A stretch of 64,000 bases of DNA from Kordia algicida (lineage in GTDB: Bacteria; Bacteroidota; Bacteroidia; Flavobacteriales; Flavobacteriaceae): the NCBI RefSeq assembly GCF_051013375.1, contig NZ_CP142125.1. The stretch is one strand, 5' to 3'. The notes beneath the pieces were generated by a model. The model was given only the letters and a program-made list of their open reading frames with translations. It was not told the origin of the DNA and searched no databases. Within the stretch, counting starts at the first letter, position 1. Each line of letters opens with the position of its first letter. Positions 34,169 through 44,174 of the stretch are shown here, one piece after another. The translations under genes were made by a program, and so were the position numbers.

Positions 34169-36025
34169 TTATTGTCTTACTAATTTAAAAGACCAATATC
34201 CTGTAGTACCAAAGGCTATATCTAGTTCTAGTGTGTTACCATCACTTGATAAATTTGCTATGTATGTAATTGAGCTTACTGCATCATTTGGTGAAGCTAA
34301 TTCGCCATCGTTGTTTACTTTGGCCAATCCTAAGAATGCTCCTGTGCCATTGATAGTAATTGTTCCTGCTCCTTCATCATAGGTGTATGTAGCTGCAGAA
34401 GTTCCATCGTGAGGAAAAACTGGGGCTGCACAACCTTCTGGGTCGTTTCCTTGCCATGCTTCTACCCAAGTACTAGCTCCTAAGATGTTTTGGAAAGTTC
34501 CATCTGCATTGAATACGTATTCATCATCAAATAGACAGTCTCTAGTGTTTACATCATCAGATGAACTAGACCACCATGATACATCGTCTAAATTTGGACC
34601 AACTCCTAATGCTCCTGCTTCTGGTGCTAGTTTCCATGAGCCTTGAATTCCTGTAGGAACTACATCTTTTACAAGTTTGAATGACCAATATCCGATTCCA
34701 CCAAATTCGATGTCTAATTCTAATGTGTTTCCATCACTTGATAGTTCTGCTAGGTATGTAATTGAACTTGGTGCGTCGCCTGGAGAAGTTAATTCTCCAT
34801 CATTGTTTACTTTGGCTAATCCTAAGAATGCTCCTGTTCCGTTGAGTGTTAACGTTCCTGCAGTGGCATCGTATGTGTAAGTTGCTGCGGCTGTTCCATC
34901 ATGTGGAAATACTGGTGTACCACATGCTTCAGGATCTGTTCCTTGCCAAGCTTCTAACCAAGTATCAGCTCCTAATACGTTTTGGAAAGTTCCGTCTGCA
35001 TTGAATACGTAAGCATCATCAAATAAACAAGCTCTTGTGGTTACGTCTGCTGATGAACTAGACCACCACGACACATCGTTTAATGCTGGTCCTACTCCTA
35101 ATGCTCCAGATTCTGGTGCTAGTCTCCATGTACCTTCTAATACAGATGGTGTTGGTGGTGCTTCTTTTACTAATTTGAATGACCAAAAACCTGTTGTACC
35201 GAAAGCAATGTCCAATTCTAAAGTATTTTCATCTACAAGAGTTGCGATGTAGGTAATTGAACTTGGTGCATCACCTGGTGCCGTTAATTCTCCATCATTA
35301 TTCACTTTTGCTAATCCTAAGAAAGCTCCTGTTCCGTTGATTGTTATTGTTCCTGCCGCGGCATTGTAGTCATATGTTGCAGATGCCGTACCGTCATGTG
35401 GAAATACTGGTGTTCCACATGCTTCAGGATCTGTTCCTTGCCAAGCTTCTAACCAAGTATCTGCTCCTAATACGTTTTGGAAACTTCCATCTGCATTAAA
35501 TATGTATTCATCATCAAATAAACAAGCTCTTGTTGCTACGTCGTCTACTGAGTTTGACCACCACGATACATCATCTTGCGCAGGACCTACACCTAACGCT
35601 CCTGCTTCTGGCGCAAGTCTCCATGTTCCTACTAATGGATTGTCACTTGGTTCTGGCGCATCTGGAATGACAACAACAGTGTAATCTTTCGTAATTGTAA
35701 CATCGTCTCTACCTGGTAAGGAAGCAGTTACCGTAATTGTATACGTAGCTGTTTCTTCTGGGTATGTGTATATGACCATTGGTCCGCTAGTTTGCATTAC
35801 ATCATCATTGGCATCTGGGTTTCCAAAGTCTACTGTGTAAAGTATTCTACCATCTGGTGGAGTTGTAGAAGGTAATACTCCTACTTGATTTCCTTGAGGG
35901 TTTAATTTCGCAGTTACAAAGTTTAAGCCTGCAATGATGTTTAGGTCATCATCTTTTTCACATGAAACTGTAATACCAAGTACAAATACCAACAGTATTA
36001 ACAATCCGCCTTTAAATATTTTCAT
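34169..36025 (-). CDS. Lipoprotein with three tandem ~145-residue repeats (SusE-position protein)
   Basis: A lipoprotein of about 618 aa. I take the ATG at 36025, which gives MKIFKGGLLI and a lipobox ITVSC at residue 22. A TTG-initiated longer frame to 36079 would overlap the SusD gene. An N-terminal PKD-like domain (GRILYTVDFGNPDANDDV ... YTITVTASLPGRDDV) precedes three near-identical repeats. Each starts GxW(R/K)LAPE(A/S)GALGVGP, contains VSWWS, CLFDD.Y.FNADG.FQN and PVFPHDGT, and ends YWSFKLV. It is the third gene after SusC and SusD, the usual place for a surface glycan-binding protein. Three repeats may give multivalent binding. Confidence 0.78.
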   Translation of the reverse strand: MKIFKGGLLILLVFVLGITVSCEKDDDLNIIAGLNFVTAKLNPQGNQVGVLPSTTPPDGRILYTVDFGNPDANDDVMQTSGPMVIYTYPEETATYTITVTASLPGRDDVTITKDYTVVVIPDAPEPSDNPLVGTWRLAPEAGALGVGPAQDDVSWWSNSVDDVATRACLFDDEYIFNADGSFQNVLGADTWLEAWQGTDPEACGTPVFPHDGTASATYDYNAAAGTITINGTGAFLGLAKVNNDGELTAPGDAPSSITYIATLVDENTLELDIAFGTTGFWSFKLVKEAPPTPSVLEGTWRLAPESGALGVGPALNDVSWWSSSSADVTTRACLFDDAYVFNADGTFQNVLGADTWLEAWQGTDPEACGTPVFPHDGTAAATYTYDATAGTLTLNGTGAFLGLAKVNNDGELTSPGDAPSSITYLAELSSDGNTLELDIEFGGIGYWSFKLVKDVVPTGIQGSWKLAPEAGALGVGPNLDDVSWWSSSSDDVNTRDCLFDDEYVFNADGTFQNILGASTWVEAWQGNDPEGCAAPVFPHDGTSAATYTYDEGAGTITINGTGAFLGLAKVNNDGELASPNDAVSSITYIANLSSDGNTLELDIAFGTTGYWSFKLVRQ

Positions 36026-36054
36026 TTCTTTACTTTTAGTGTTTAACATTTTTT

Positions 36055-37569
36055 TTAGTATCCTGGGTTTTGTCCCCAACGTTCCATAGCATTTGCTAGT
36101 TGTAATTCGATAAGTGGAATTGGGAAAACTTCATTTTTATTTACTTGAAAACCATCAATAGTATTGGCAGCTTTATTTGTTCTAACTAGATCGAAGAAAC
36201 GATGTCCTTCTCCTGCTAGTTCTTTTCTTCTTTCGTTGTAGATTGCTTCTAGTAAGTCGCCTTCGCTTCCAGTGTAATCGTGACTGTTGTCTCCGTACGC
36301 TCTAGCTCTTACTGCATTTAGATAGTTTTCTGCATTTGCACCTCCGCTTTGCGCTTCAGCCTCAGCTGCCATTAGTAATACATCTGCATAGCGAATTGAG
36401 CGGTAGTTTTGCGGATAGTTTAATGGATCTGATGAAAGGTTTCTATCTCCTTTTCTTGGCATATATTTTCTGTTAAAGAGTCCTGTGTCGTCTCTACCTT
36501 GCGAGTATGTGTCTTGTGCATCTCTTAAGTCATAGAAAGTAACGTTTCTTCTCATATCATTGTCATCAAATAAGTCGTATAAGTCTTGTGAAGGCAAGCA
36601 GAATCCCCAACCAGCGTCAAATTCTGGATTGTCATATGGTGATCTTGGTCCGCAGAATTTTGGGAAGTATGTTCCTTGACTACACGTGATACATGACCAA
36701 CTTGCACCTTCTACACCTGTGTATTGAATTTCAAATACAGATTCAGAACCGTTTTCTCCCGCTCCTTCAAATAATACAGAATAGTCTGCACCAGTTGTTA
36801 AGCTGTATTGATTTCCAGAGATTACTTGATTTAATACGATGGCTGCATCTGAAAATTTTGATGCATCGTATGTTCCGTGGTATAGATATACTTTACCAAG
36901 TAATGCTTGTGCTGCGCCTTTGGTTGCTCTGTATGGCAAATCGTGAGTAACTGGTAAATTTGCAATTGCTTCTTTTAGGTCTTCTTCAATGATTTGATAT
37001 GCAGTAGCGATGTCTGCCACTCTTGTCATTCCAAATTCATCTTCTGCAATTACGCGTTCGTTTACTATTCTTAAAACACCTCCACGATCTTCAGTTTTTA
37101 GAGGAATATTTCCGAAGTGCTTTACTAATTCAAATGTAAAATATGCTCTTAAAAAATACGCTTCTGCTATGAGTTGTTCTCGTCCTGGAAAGTCGGTTTT
37201 GTCTTTGAATTCTAAGACATAGTTTGCTCTGTTTAATCCTGCATACATTAAACCCCAAATATCTCTTAATTGATTTTCATCGGAAGGTGTTTGTATCATT
37301 AAGTTGATGTTTTGTAGTGTAGGTTGGTCATAGTTAAATGGATCTCCTCCAGCCGCATAGTCATCAGAAGCAATGATTCCTACCAACACATTCCAAAATG
37401 TTGCTTGTAGCAAGTCATATGCTCCAATTAATGCATTTTCATAATCTTCTTGCGAGTTGAAATAGTTGTCTGCATTTGATCCTGCAGGCTCAACTTCTAC
37501 AAAGTCATCACTACATCCCATAAATTGGATGCATGTAATGGTTAATACTATTAATACTATTCTTTTCAT
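36055..37569 (-). CDS. SusD/RagB-family outer-membrane glycan-binding lipoprotein
   Basis: A 504-aa lipoprotein (signal peptide with FMGC near residue 19) of the RagB/SusD family. It has the helical TPR-like scaffold: NSQEDYENALIGAYDLLQ, LIAEAYFLRAYFTFELVKHFGNIPL (the LRA.y.f.lv..fG.vPL signature at ~135-160) and ADVLLMAAEAEAQSG. The C-terminal motif is ERRKELAGEGHRFFDLVR. It sits as a lid on the SusC transporter and binds the imported glucan oligosaccharide. It lies 5 bp after susC, so the two are co-translated. Confidence 0.95.
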   Translation of the reverse strand: MKRIVLIVLTITCIQFMGCSDDFVEVEPAGSNADNYFNSQEDYENALIGAYDLLQATFWNVLVGIIASDDYAAGGDPFNYDQPTLQNINLMIQTPSDENQLRDIWGLMYAGLNRANYVLEFKDKTDFPGREQLIAEAYFLRAYFTFELVKHFGNIPLKTEDRGGVLRIVNERVIAEDEFGMTRVADIATAYQIIEEDLKEAIANLPVTHDLPYRATKGAAQALLGKVYLYHGTYDASKFSDAAIVLNQVISGNQYSLTTGADYSVLFEGAGENGSESVFEIQYTGVEGASWSCITCSQGTYFPKFCGPRSPYDNPEFDAGWGFCLPSQDLYDLFDDNDMRRNVTFYDLRDAQDTYSQGRDDTGLFNRKYMPRKGDRNLSSDPLNYPQNYRSIRYADVLLMAAEAEAQSGGANAENYLNAVRARAYGDNSHDYTGSEGDLLEAIYNERRKELAGEGHRFFDLVRTNKAANTIDGFQVNKNEVFPIPLIELQLANAMERWGQNPGY

Positions 37570-37574
37570 GACAA

Positions 37575-40500
37575 TTAAAAGTTTAAATTAATTCCTAATA
37601 AATATGATGATGCAACTGGGTAAAAGCCTTTATCGATAGCTCCTCCAAGAGGTGCACCCGTATTTGCTGAAGGATCATAACCTAAGTAATCTGTTATTGT
37701 GAGTAAGTTGTTTCCTGATACGTATACTCTTAGTTTGTCAATTCCTAAACTAGAGATAAAGTTGTCACCAAATGTGTAACCAACTTGCACATTTTGTAAT
37801 CGTAAGAACGAAGCATCTTCCACAAAGAAATCTGAGAATATATCTGTATTTATAGAAGCTCCTGAGCTTGCTCTTGGTACAAAGTTGCTTGTACCAGAAC
37901 CTTGCCAGCGTTCTAACATGTAAACGCCTCTGTTTGCATATAAGTCTTTACGCTCATAATCTCTTACCATTTCGTTTCCTAGCGATGCAAAGGCATTGGC
38001 ACTGAAATCTATGTTTTTGTACGAAAACCCAATATTAAGTCCCATAGTTACATTTGGGATTGGATCTCCAAGATTTGTTCTGTCTTCTGGCGTTATTTCT
38101 CCATCGCCATTGATATCAACAAATTTTAAGTCTCCAGGAACAATGTCTCCTACCGTGCTGTATGTACCTGATGGAGCCGTTGCATTTAGTGCGTCTATTT
38201 CCGCTTGTGTTTGGTATAGACCATCTGTTTGATATCCGTAGTAGTGTCCTAATGGTAATCCTGGAACCATACGCGTTACGTCTGTAATTCCTAATCCTAC
38301 TCCGAACTCACCACCTACAGGTGGAATTCTACCATTTAAAGATACAACTTCATTTGCAATTGTTGTAAGATTAAAGCTTACATTAAATTTAAAATCATCT
38401 GAAAAACTATCATTGTATCCGATTACAAATTCAAAACCTTGATTTCTTACTGTTCCTGCATTTACGATTGGAGATGCAGATCCTGGCGCTGTTGTTCCCA
38501 ATACTGCTGAAGCTTGCGGACGTATGAGTAAGTCTTTTGTTTCTTTTCGATAAATATCGGCAGAAAAGTTTAGTTTGTTATCAAATAATCGTACGTCCAT
38601 ACCAAGGTTTGCTGTTTCTTGTTCTTCCCATTTTAGATTTGGATTTCCAAGTTCTCCTGGCGCACTACCAAATACTAAACCACTGATTTGATTGATGTTT
38701 CCTGGATCAATGGTAGCCTGACCATTCAATCGCGTTATAAAGGCAAAGCTTGGAATTCTGTCGTTTCCGATGATTCCATAACTCGCTCTTAGTTTTAAAT
38801 TGTTCAACCAAGATACTTCTTGTAGAAATGATTCTTCAGAGACATTCCATCCTAAAGAACCCGATGGAAAGTACCCAACATTGTTATCATCTACAGGAGA
38901 AAATTGAGACGATACATCTCTACGCAATACTAATGATAGCAAGTATTTTTCTTTGTAGCTGTATTGTAATCTTGAGAATAGTGACGATAAACGCACGTCA
39001 AACCATTCTGCTCCATTTTCTATTGCCGCTGCATTGAAGCGTGGTTCTGCAGTCATTCCTACATCGGTAACAGATTGACCTGGTTGATTGGTTCCTGTTT
39101 CCGTCATTCCCGTGAAACCGTAGAAAAATCCTTTGTTTCTGTATAGTGATGTTCCTAAAAGCACTGTAAGGTCGTGCGCGTCATTGAACGTGTTGTTGTA
39201 TGAAATGTAGTTATCCCAAGTAAAATCATCATAATCTGCTCCAAAATCAACTACAAAGTTTGTGATGTTATCATCTGTAATGTCTCCAAAGTTGGCAGCT
39301 TTTCCGTTACCATAAAATACTTCTGGTCTGAAAACATCGTCACGCACATTGGCATGATTTATTTGAAATTTTGAACTTGCTTTGAAGTTCTTTAAAAAGG
39401 TATAATCTAATCCAACTACAGCACTAAATTTTGAGACTCTACTTGTATTGAATGTATTTTCTATTTGTGCTAGTGGGTTGATGATTTCAATTTGTGAAAT
39501 ATCGTTTGCTAGTGAAAAAGCACCATTTTCATCTCTTACCGCTAGTGTTGGGTTGATGTTTACTGCGTTGTATAGTACTGCACCAATTCCGCCCTCTTGT
39601 AGGTTTTGCTTTTCTGAAATGGTGTGCAAACCGTTTGCCGTTAGTTTTAAGTTTTCTAGTATGTCGTATTGGAAGTTGATTCTTGCGGTTAATCGTTCGA
39701 AGTTGTTTTTGCTTCCACCTACAATACCATCTTGATTGAGATATGAAATACCAAATCCGTAAGCCGCTTTTTCAGTACCGCCATTTCCACTAAAGTTGAT
39801 GCTACTGATTGCTGCATTTTCAAATACTTCATCTTGCCAATCTGTTCCTTCTGGAGGAAATACGAAAAACTCAGTTGCATCTGCTGCATCGTTTACATAA
39901 CGTGCAAAATCTGGTGCAGTGAGTAAGTCTATTTTTTTGCTCGTGGTTTGAAATCCTGTGTAGGAATCAAATTGAAATTTTAATTCGGTGTTTTTTCTAC
40001 CTGATTTTGTTGTAATAAGTATGACACCATTTGCAGCTTGTACACCATATATACCAGCCGTAGCATCTTTTAGTACGTTGATCGATTTGATATCGTTTGG
40101 ATTTAATACTGATAAATCTGTGATTCGGTTTCCGTCTACTAATATTAAAGGAGCATTGTCTCCATTGGTTGTAATACCACGAATTCGAATGTTAGATCCG
40201 CTACCTGGCGAACCAGAGTTAGAAGTTACATTTACACCTGCAACTTGTCCTTGTAATGCTTGTTCTACTCGTACTGGATTGAGTTTTTCAATAGATTCAG
40301 CATCCAAAATACTTACGGCTCCAGTAACTTCCTTCTTTTTTTGCGTACCATAACCAATTACGATTACCGATTCTAACGATTCTGAATCTTCTGACATTGT
40401 AATGGTTAATTCTTTGCTTGAGGTTACTACGACTTCTTGTGTTGCGTATCCAAGTGATGTAAATACAAGCCTACTTCCTGTTGGTACATTTTTTAAAGTA

Positions 40501-40676
40501 AACAGACCATCGAAGTCTGTCGCAGTTCCTTGACTGGAATTTTTAATGAGTACATTAACTCCTGGAAGTGGCATGTTAGATCCTTCTTCCAATACTTTTC
40601 CTCTTATCTCTAAATTTTGTCCATAACTCCAAACGGAAGAAAGGATGAGAGAAAGCATGATTAAATAGCGGTTCAT
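37575..40676 (-). CDS. SusC/RagA-family TonB-dependent outer-membrane transporter
   Basis: A 1033-aa TonB-dependent receptor of the SusC type. A signal peptide (ending WSYGQ) is followed by a carboxypeptidase-like domain (IRGKVLEEGSNMPLPGVNVL, ~24-100), the TonB box region with SVIVIGYGTQKKKEVTGAVS (~105-125) and the plug (VEQALQGQVAGVNV ... IRIRGITTNGDNAPLILVDG). A 22-strand barrel ends in SSYLLGINLNF with the terminal aromatic residue. With the SusD lipoprotein it imports beta-glucan oligosaccharides across the outer membrane. It is the first structural gene of the locus. Confidence 0.96.
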   Translation of the reverse strand: MNRYLIMLSLILSSVWSYGQNLEIRGKVLEEGSNMPLPGVNVLIKNSSQGTATDFDGLFTLKNVPTGSRLVFTSLGYATQEVVVTSSKELTITMSEDSESLESVIVIGYGTQKKKEVTGAVSILDAESIEKLNPVRVEQALQGQVAGVNVTSNSGSPGSGSNIRIRGITTNGDNAPLILVDGNRITDLSVLNPNDIKSINVLKDATAGIYGVQAANGVILITTKSGRKNTELKFQFDSYTGFQTTSKKIDLLTAPDFARYVNDAADATEFFVFPPEGTDWQDEVFENAAISSINFSGNGGTEKAAYGFGISYLNQDGIVGGSKNNFERLTARINFQYDILENLKLTANGLHTISEKQNLQEGGIGAVLYNAVNINPTLAVRDENGAFSLANDISQIEIINPLAQIENTFNTSRVSKFSAVVGLDYTFLKNFKASSKFQINHANVRDDVFRPEVFYGNGKAANFGDITDDNITNFVVDFGADYDDFTWDNYISYNNTFNDAHDLTVLLGTSLYRNKGFFYGFTGMTETGTNQPGQSVTDVGMTAEPRFNAAAIENGAEWFDVRLSSLFSRLQYSYKEKYLLSLVLRRDVSSQFSPVDDNNVGYFPSGSLGWNVSEESFLQEVSWLNNLKLRASYGIIGNDRIPSFAFITRLNGQATIDPGNINQISGLVFGSAPGELGNPNLKWEEQETANLGMDVRLFDNKLNFSADIYRKETKDLLIRPQASAVLGTTAPGSASPIVNAGTVRNQGFEFVIGYNDSFSDDFKFNVSFNLTTIANEVVSLNGRIPPVGGEFGVGLGITDVTRMVPGLPLGHYYGYQTDGLYQTQAEIDALNATAPSGTYSTVGDIVPGDLKFVDINGDGEITPEDRTNLGDPIPNVTMGLNIGFSYKNIDFSANAFASLGNEMVRDYERKDLYANRGVYMLERWQGSGTSNFVPRASSGASINTDIFSDFFVEDASFLRLQNVQVGYTFGDNFISSLGIDKLRVYVSGNNLLTITDYLGYDPSANTGAPLGGAIDKGFYPVASSYLLGINLNF

Positions 40677-41220
40677 ATTATTGGTTTTTTTTAAGCAGCA
40701 ACAATGTATTTATAAATTGTTAACGAATCCCTAAAAAATACCTATACAAAAAACATACATCTCAAAAAAACATAGGAAATATTATGAATTTCTCAATAAA
40801 AACCTAACAATGGTGTAGGATTGAAGTGATTGTAAGTAATTTAAAAAAGCGAGTGATGTAGTGAGTTATTGGGCACTATAACGTTATTGTTGTGGTAATG
40901 TTGTAGTGTTTTTGTGTGATGCTGTACCGCTTTTAGGTACTTTTTTTATACTTATTTATCATATTCTAACTTTTAGTGTTAAAAAATTGATAAAAAATGT
41001 AGTCTTTAAAATTACTAATTGCTCAACTATATTTGCGTAGTAGTTTGCAAATTTATAAAACCATGCATACCTCAAATTATATGCTTGGTTAAATAATCAT
41101 TAACCTTCATAGAAACTTTTTATACTAGCTTGGCAATTCTTCAAAAAAATTAAAAAGATATTTATAGAAGATCTAGTATTATTCTGTTTTTGAGACTTGT
41201 TTTTTAGAGAAAAATTCAGC
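40677..41220. other. Intergenic region upstream of susC
   Basis: It should contain the susC promoter (minus strand) and the 3' end of the regulator transcript. A hairpin, aaccatgcata / tatgcttggtt, lies at 41059-41090 and could end the regulator mRNA. An exact -7 element TATATTTG occurs on the plus strand at 41028-41035, pointing towards the regulator's 3' end, which would give an antisense or small RNA. I see no clear -7 box for susC and no protein gene. Confidence 0.4.
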
Positions 41221-44019
41221 TTACAGATTTAAGAAATAATCATTTAGGTTGATTTCTCTTGCCAAACTAATTTTTTTACGCAGACGATAGCGTTTTATTT
41301 CTACACTTCGTACCGAGATGTTTAGCAATGGAGCAATTTCTTTAGAAGAAAGATTTAAACGCAAGTATGCACATAATCGTAAATCGTTTGCCGTAAGTTG
41401 CGGATGCAATTCTTTTACTTTTTTAAAGAAATCTTTGTCTGCATGATTAAAGGCTTCTTCAAAGAATTTCCAATCTTCGGCGTTGTTGATGTTTTTATCT
41501 ATCAATCGTATTACAGGTTTTACACCTTGCGCATCGGTTTTTTGTTTTTGCAGTTCTTGTTTGATACTGTTTAGCGTTTCATTCTTTTTTATCATGTTCA
41601 TGGTAGCAATTGCCAATTCACGATTTTTAGCTTCAATATCTGTGTTTAGTTGTTTGTTTTTTAGCTGAATGATTTCTTTTTGTGCCTCTAATTCTTTTAA
41701 AGCCAATTCACGCGTTTTCTTTTCTAGTAAGCGTTCTCGTTGTTTTTTGTAATAACTTTTGTAAAAACTGTTGAGTCCTGTAAAGAGTAAAATAGTCAAT
41801 ATTATATAGATGAATATTGCCAAATTTGACAGATACCAAGGTCTGTTGATGGTAAATGTGTAACTCGCTGTATTTGATGTAATTTGATTGTTGATGCGCG
41901 CTCTTACTTTGAATGTATACGTTCCGTGAGATAAATTTTCGAAGCTTGCTTTTGCACGTGTGCTCCACTCACTCCATTCGTCATATATGCCTTCTAGTTT
42001 ATAGGAGTATTCTGCAACTTCGTATTTATTGTATGCTGGAATACTGTATTTGAATTCGAGAAAATTTTCTTTTGCGTCAAATTCGCCTTCATTTGTCAAA
42101 GCAATTTCCTGAACTCCTCCTAAAAGTGTATGATTGGCAATATGATTGATACTGATTTCATATTCTTTGTTGTGTATTTCAGACAAATTGATAATAATAT
42201 ATCCATCTGAAGTTCCTAAAAGATAGTTTTTCCCTGAAAGATGCGCAATGTTTTCATATCCTTTCATTTCCTTACGCAAAGATTGCGGAATGGCAATGCG
42301 TTGTATTTTGAAGTTTCCGTCTAACTTTTCTTTGGTAACATAGTTAACGTAATTTTTGGTAAATGCCCATAAATAGCCGACTTTATCTACAACCAATCTT
42401 CCAGAAGTATATTCATCTTTATTAAAAATACTACTGAGAATGGTATCTTTCTGAAAACTTTCTGTGGCAACATCATACCCGTAAATACCATTTTTATTCG
42501 CTTGATAGATAGTTTCGTCAAATTGAATAAGACTCGTATTGGCACTTTTTTGTATGGTTTCGTTCTTTTTATATTGAACAACTTCTTGGTAGTTTTCATC
42601 CAGCGTAAGTTCATATACACCTTTATATTCGTGGTTTACCAAGATTTTTGTAGGTGTTGCCCATTCAAAGTGTTTTGATGAAATGTTGAATCCTTTTAAT
42701 TTGTACGCCATGCGCCATACATTGTTTTCTTTTGTCAACACGTACAATCCGTCATAATTTCCTTGAAGCAACATGTTTTCTTTTCCTGGAATTTCTTTAA
42801 TATCCCAAGTTCCTGCAATATTAGCAATGCGTTGTTGTGTACCTTCTTTGATGAGAAATGTTCCTGAATCATGTCCGCAAAACAATTCATCATTCATAAT
42901 GCGTAAACTCCATACTTGTCCTTTAGTACCTTCGATGAAAGTAAAGTTGTCATTATGATTAGCTTTGTAAAATAATCCTTGATTGGTTCCTAAATACGTG
43001 TAACCGTTGTGCGTTACAGAAGCGTAAATGGTTCCTAAACGTCCGCGCTGATCTGCATAGTATTTGAAAGGTTCTTTTATGTTGATGCAATTAATTCCGT
43101 TGTCCAAGCCAATCCACACATTGCCATCATTGTCTTCAAAAAGCGAAAGCGCGGTATTGTCGCCCAAACCATTTACTTTGTTAATTTGATATTGTAATTC
43201 GCCTTCAGCCGAAATATGATAAATTCCATTAGCAATGGTTCCTAATACAAAACTTCCATCACTGAGTTGAATACTCGTGTATATACTTTTTTCACTGTAT
43301 TCTTTTTGATACGGTTGTTGTATGCCTGTCAATCCGTTTTTATCAAACAAAAACCAACCATTGTCTCTAGTTACCATAAGTTTCTGATTGCCTTTTGGGA
43401 ATATCCCTGCTATTCTACTGTTGCGAAGAATTGCATTGTCGCTCAACAACTTTTTTTCTCCATCTTCAATCGTATACAAACCTTCTTCGAGAACTTGAAA
43501 TAGCAATTCACCTTGAATTTTAAAGAGTTTGGTAATGGTGCGTGAAGCTTTGATGATGTTCACGGTATTTTGTTCCGTGTGATAAATGTAGATTCTATCT
43601 AAAGACTGAAAAAGCACCCATTTGTCCAACTGAATGATTTCCCAAAATTGCTCGTCTTCTTTCATATCGATCTTCAACAGATCGGTTAATGATGTATATA
43701 CTAAAGTTCCTGTTTCACTACGTTCCCAATAGCCAAAGTTCATGTAACAACCAGTATATACACGATTTCCAATTACTTTTACCGAACGCATAATGGTCTC
43801 ATTTGGCGACTTGTAGAGTTTCCAATGTGCGCCATCATATTCAAGCAATCCTTTATTATTTGCCACATAAATATACGCTTCATCCGACTGCGTAATCATC
43901 CAATTTTGATTGTCGGCATTGTAAATTTTGGGCGTATAATTAATGATAGGTGGCAATTCTTGTGCAAAAGAAAAGCTAGAAAGGAATATTAATAAAAGTA
44001 CATGTATAAGGGTTCGCAA
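41221..44019 (-). CDS. Membrane-anchored sensor-regulator with beta-propeller, Y_Y_Y domain and LuxR-type HTH
   Basis: A 932-aa one-component regulator. A signal peptide (start TTG at 44019; MRTLIHVLLLIFLSSFSFAQ) is followed by two-component-regulator-type propeller blades (residues ~40-640, including EDNDGNVWIGLDNGINCI). Then come a Y_Y_Y domain (~650-735, YSYKLEGIYDEWSEWS ... FTINRPWY), one membrane helix (LAIFIYIILTILLFTGL), a coiled coil (~760-840), and a C-terminal LuxR-type HTH (LTANDLRLCAYLRLNLSSKE, IAPLLNISVRSVEIKRYRLR). It lacks histidine kinase and receiver domains, so binding of glucan outside may be passed directly to the DNA-binding end. An in-frame stop just upstream makes the TTG the only start that keeps the signal peptide. 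Confidence 0.85.
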   Translation of the reverse strand: MRTLIHVLLLIFLSSFSFAQELPPIINYTPKIYNADNQNWMITQSDEAYIYVANNKGLLEYDGAHWKLYKSPNETIMRSVKVIGNRVYTGCYMNFGYWERSETGTLVYTSLTDLLKIDMKEDEQFWEIIQLDKWVLFQSLDRIYIYHTEQNTVNIIKASRTITKLFKIQGELLFQVLEEGLYTIEDGEKKLLSDNAILRNSRIAGIFPKGNQKLMVTRDNGWFLFDKNGLTGIQQPYQKEYSEKSIYTSIQLSDGSFVLGTIANGIYHISAEGELQYQINKVNGLGDNTALSLFEDNDGNVWIGLDNGINCINIKEPFKYYADQRGRLGTIYASVTHNGYTYLGTNQGLFYKANHNDNFTFIEGTKGQVWSLRIMNDELFCGHDSGTFLIKEGTQQRIANIAGTWDIKEIPGKENMLLQGNYDGLYVLTKENNVWRMAYKLKGFNISSKHFEWATPTKILVNHEYKGVYELTLDENYQEVVQYKKNETIQKSANTSLIQFDETIYQANKNGIYGYDVATESFQKDTILSSIFNKDEYTSGRLVVDKVGYLWAFTKNYVNYVTKEKLDGNFKIQRIAIPQSLRKEMKGYENIAHLSGKNYLLGTSDGYIIINLSEIHNKEYEISINHIANHTLLGGVQEIALTNEGEFDAKENFLEFKYSIPAYNKYEVAEYSYKLEGIYDEWSEWSTRAKASFENLSHGTYTFKVRARINNQITSNTASYTFTINRPWYLSNLAIFIYIILTILLFTGLNSFYKSYYKKQRERLLEKKTRELALKELEAQKEIIQLKNKQLNTDIEAKNRELAIATMNMIKKNETLNSIKQELQKQKTDAQGVKPVIRLIDKNINNAEDWKFFEEAFNHADKDFFKKVKELHPQLTANDLRLCAYLRLNLSSKEIAPLLNISVRSVEIKRYRLRKKISLAREINLNDYFLNL

Positions 44020-44148
44020 TTACTATTTCGGTTTTGTTGTAATGTAAAAATAAGGCTATTTTTTGACTTTATTCCAAATTGTGTGAAACGAAAATGTATC
44101 TAATGTTAGGAAAGTAGTAGATTTTTCGATGATTTGACTTGGAAACTT

Positions 44149-44156
44149 TACCTTTG
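44149..44156 (+). promoter_or_regulatory. -7 promoter element (TACCTTTG) for the MscS-type channel
   Basis: Exact TAnnTTTG match 19 bp before the ATG at 44175, in the divergent gap to the regulator gene. The -33 element is not clear. Confidence 0.5.
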
Positions 44157-44174
44157 CCTGAAAATTTATAGTTA

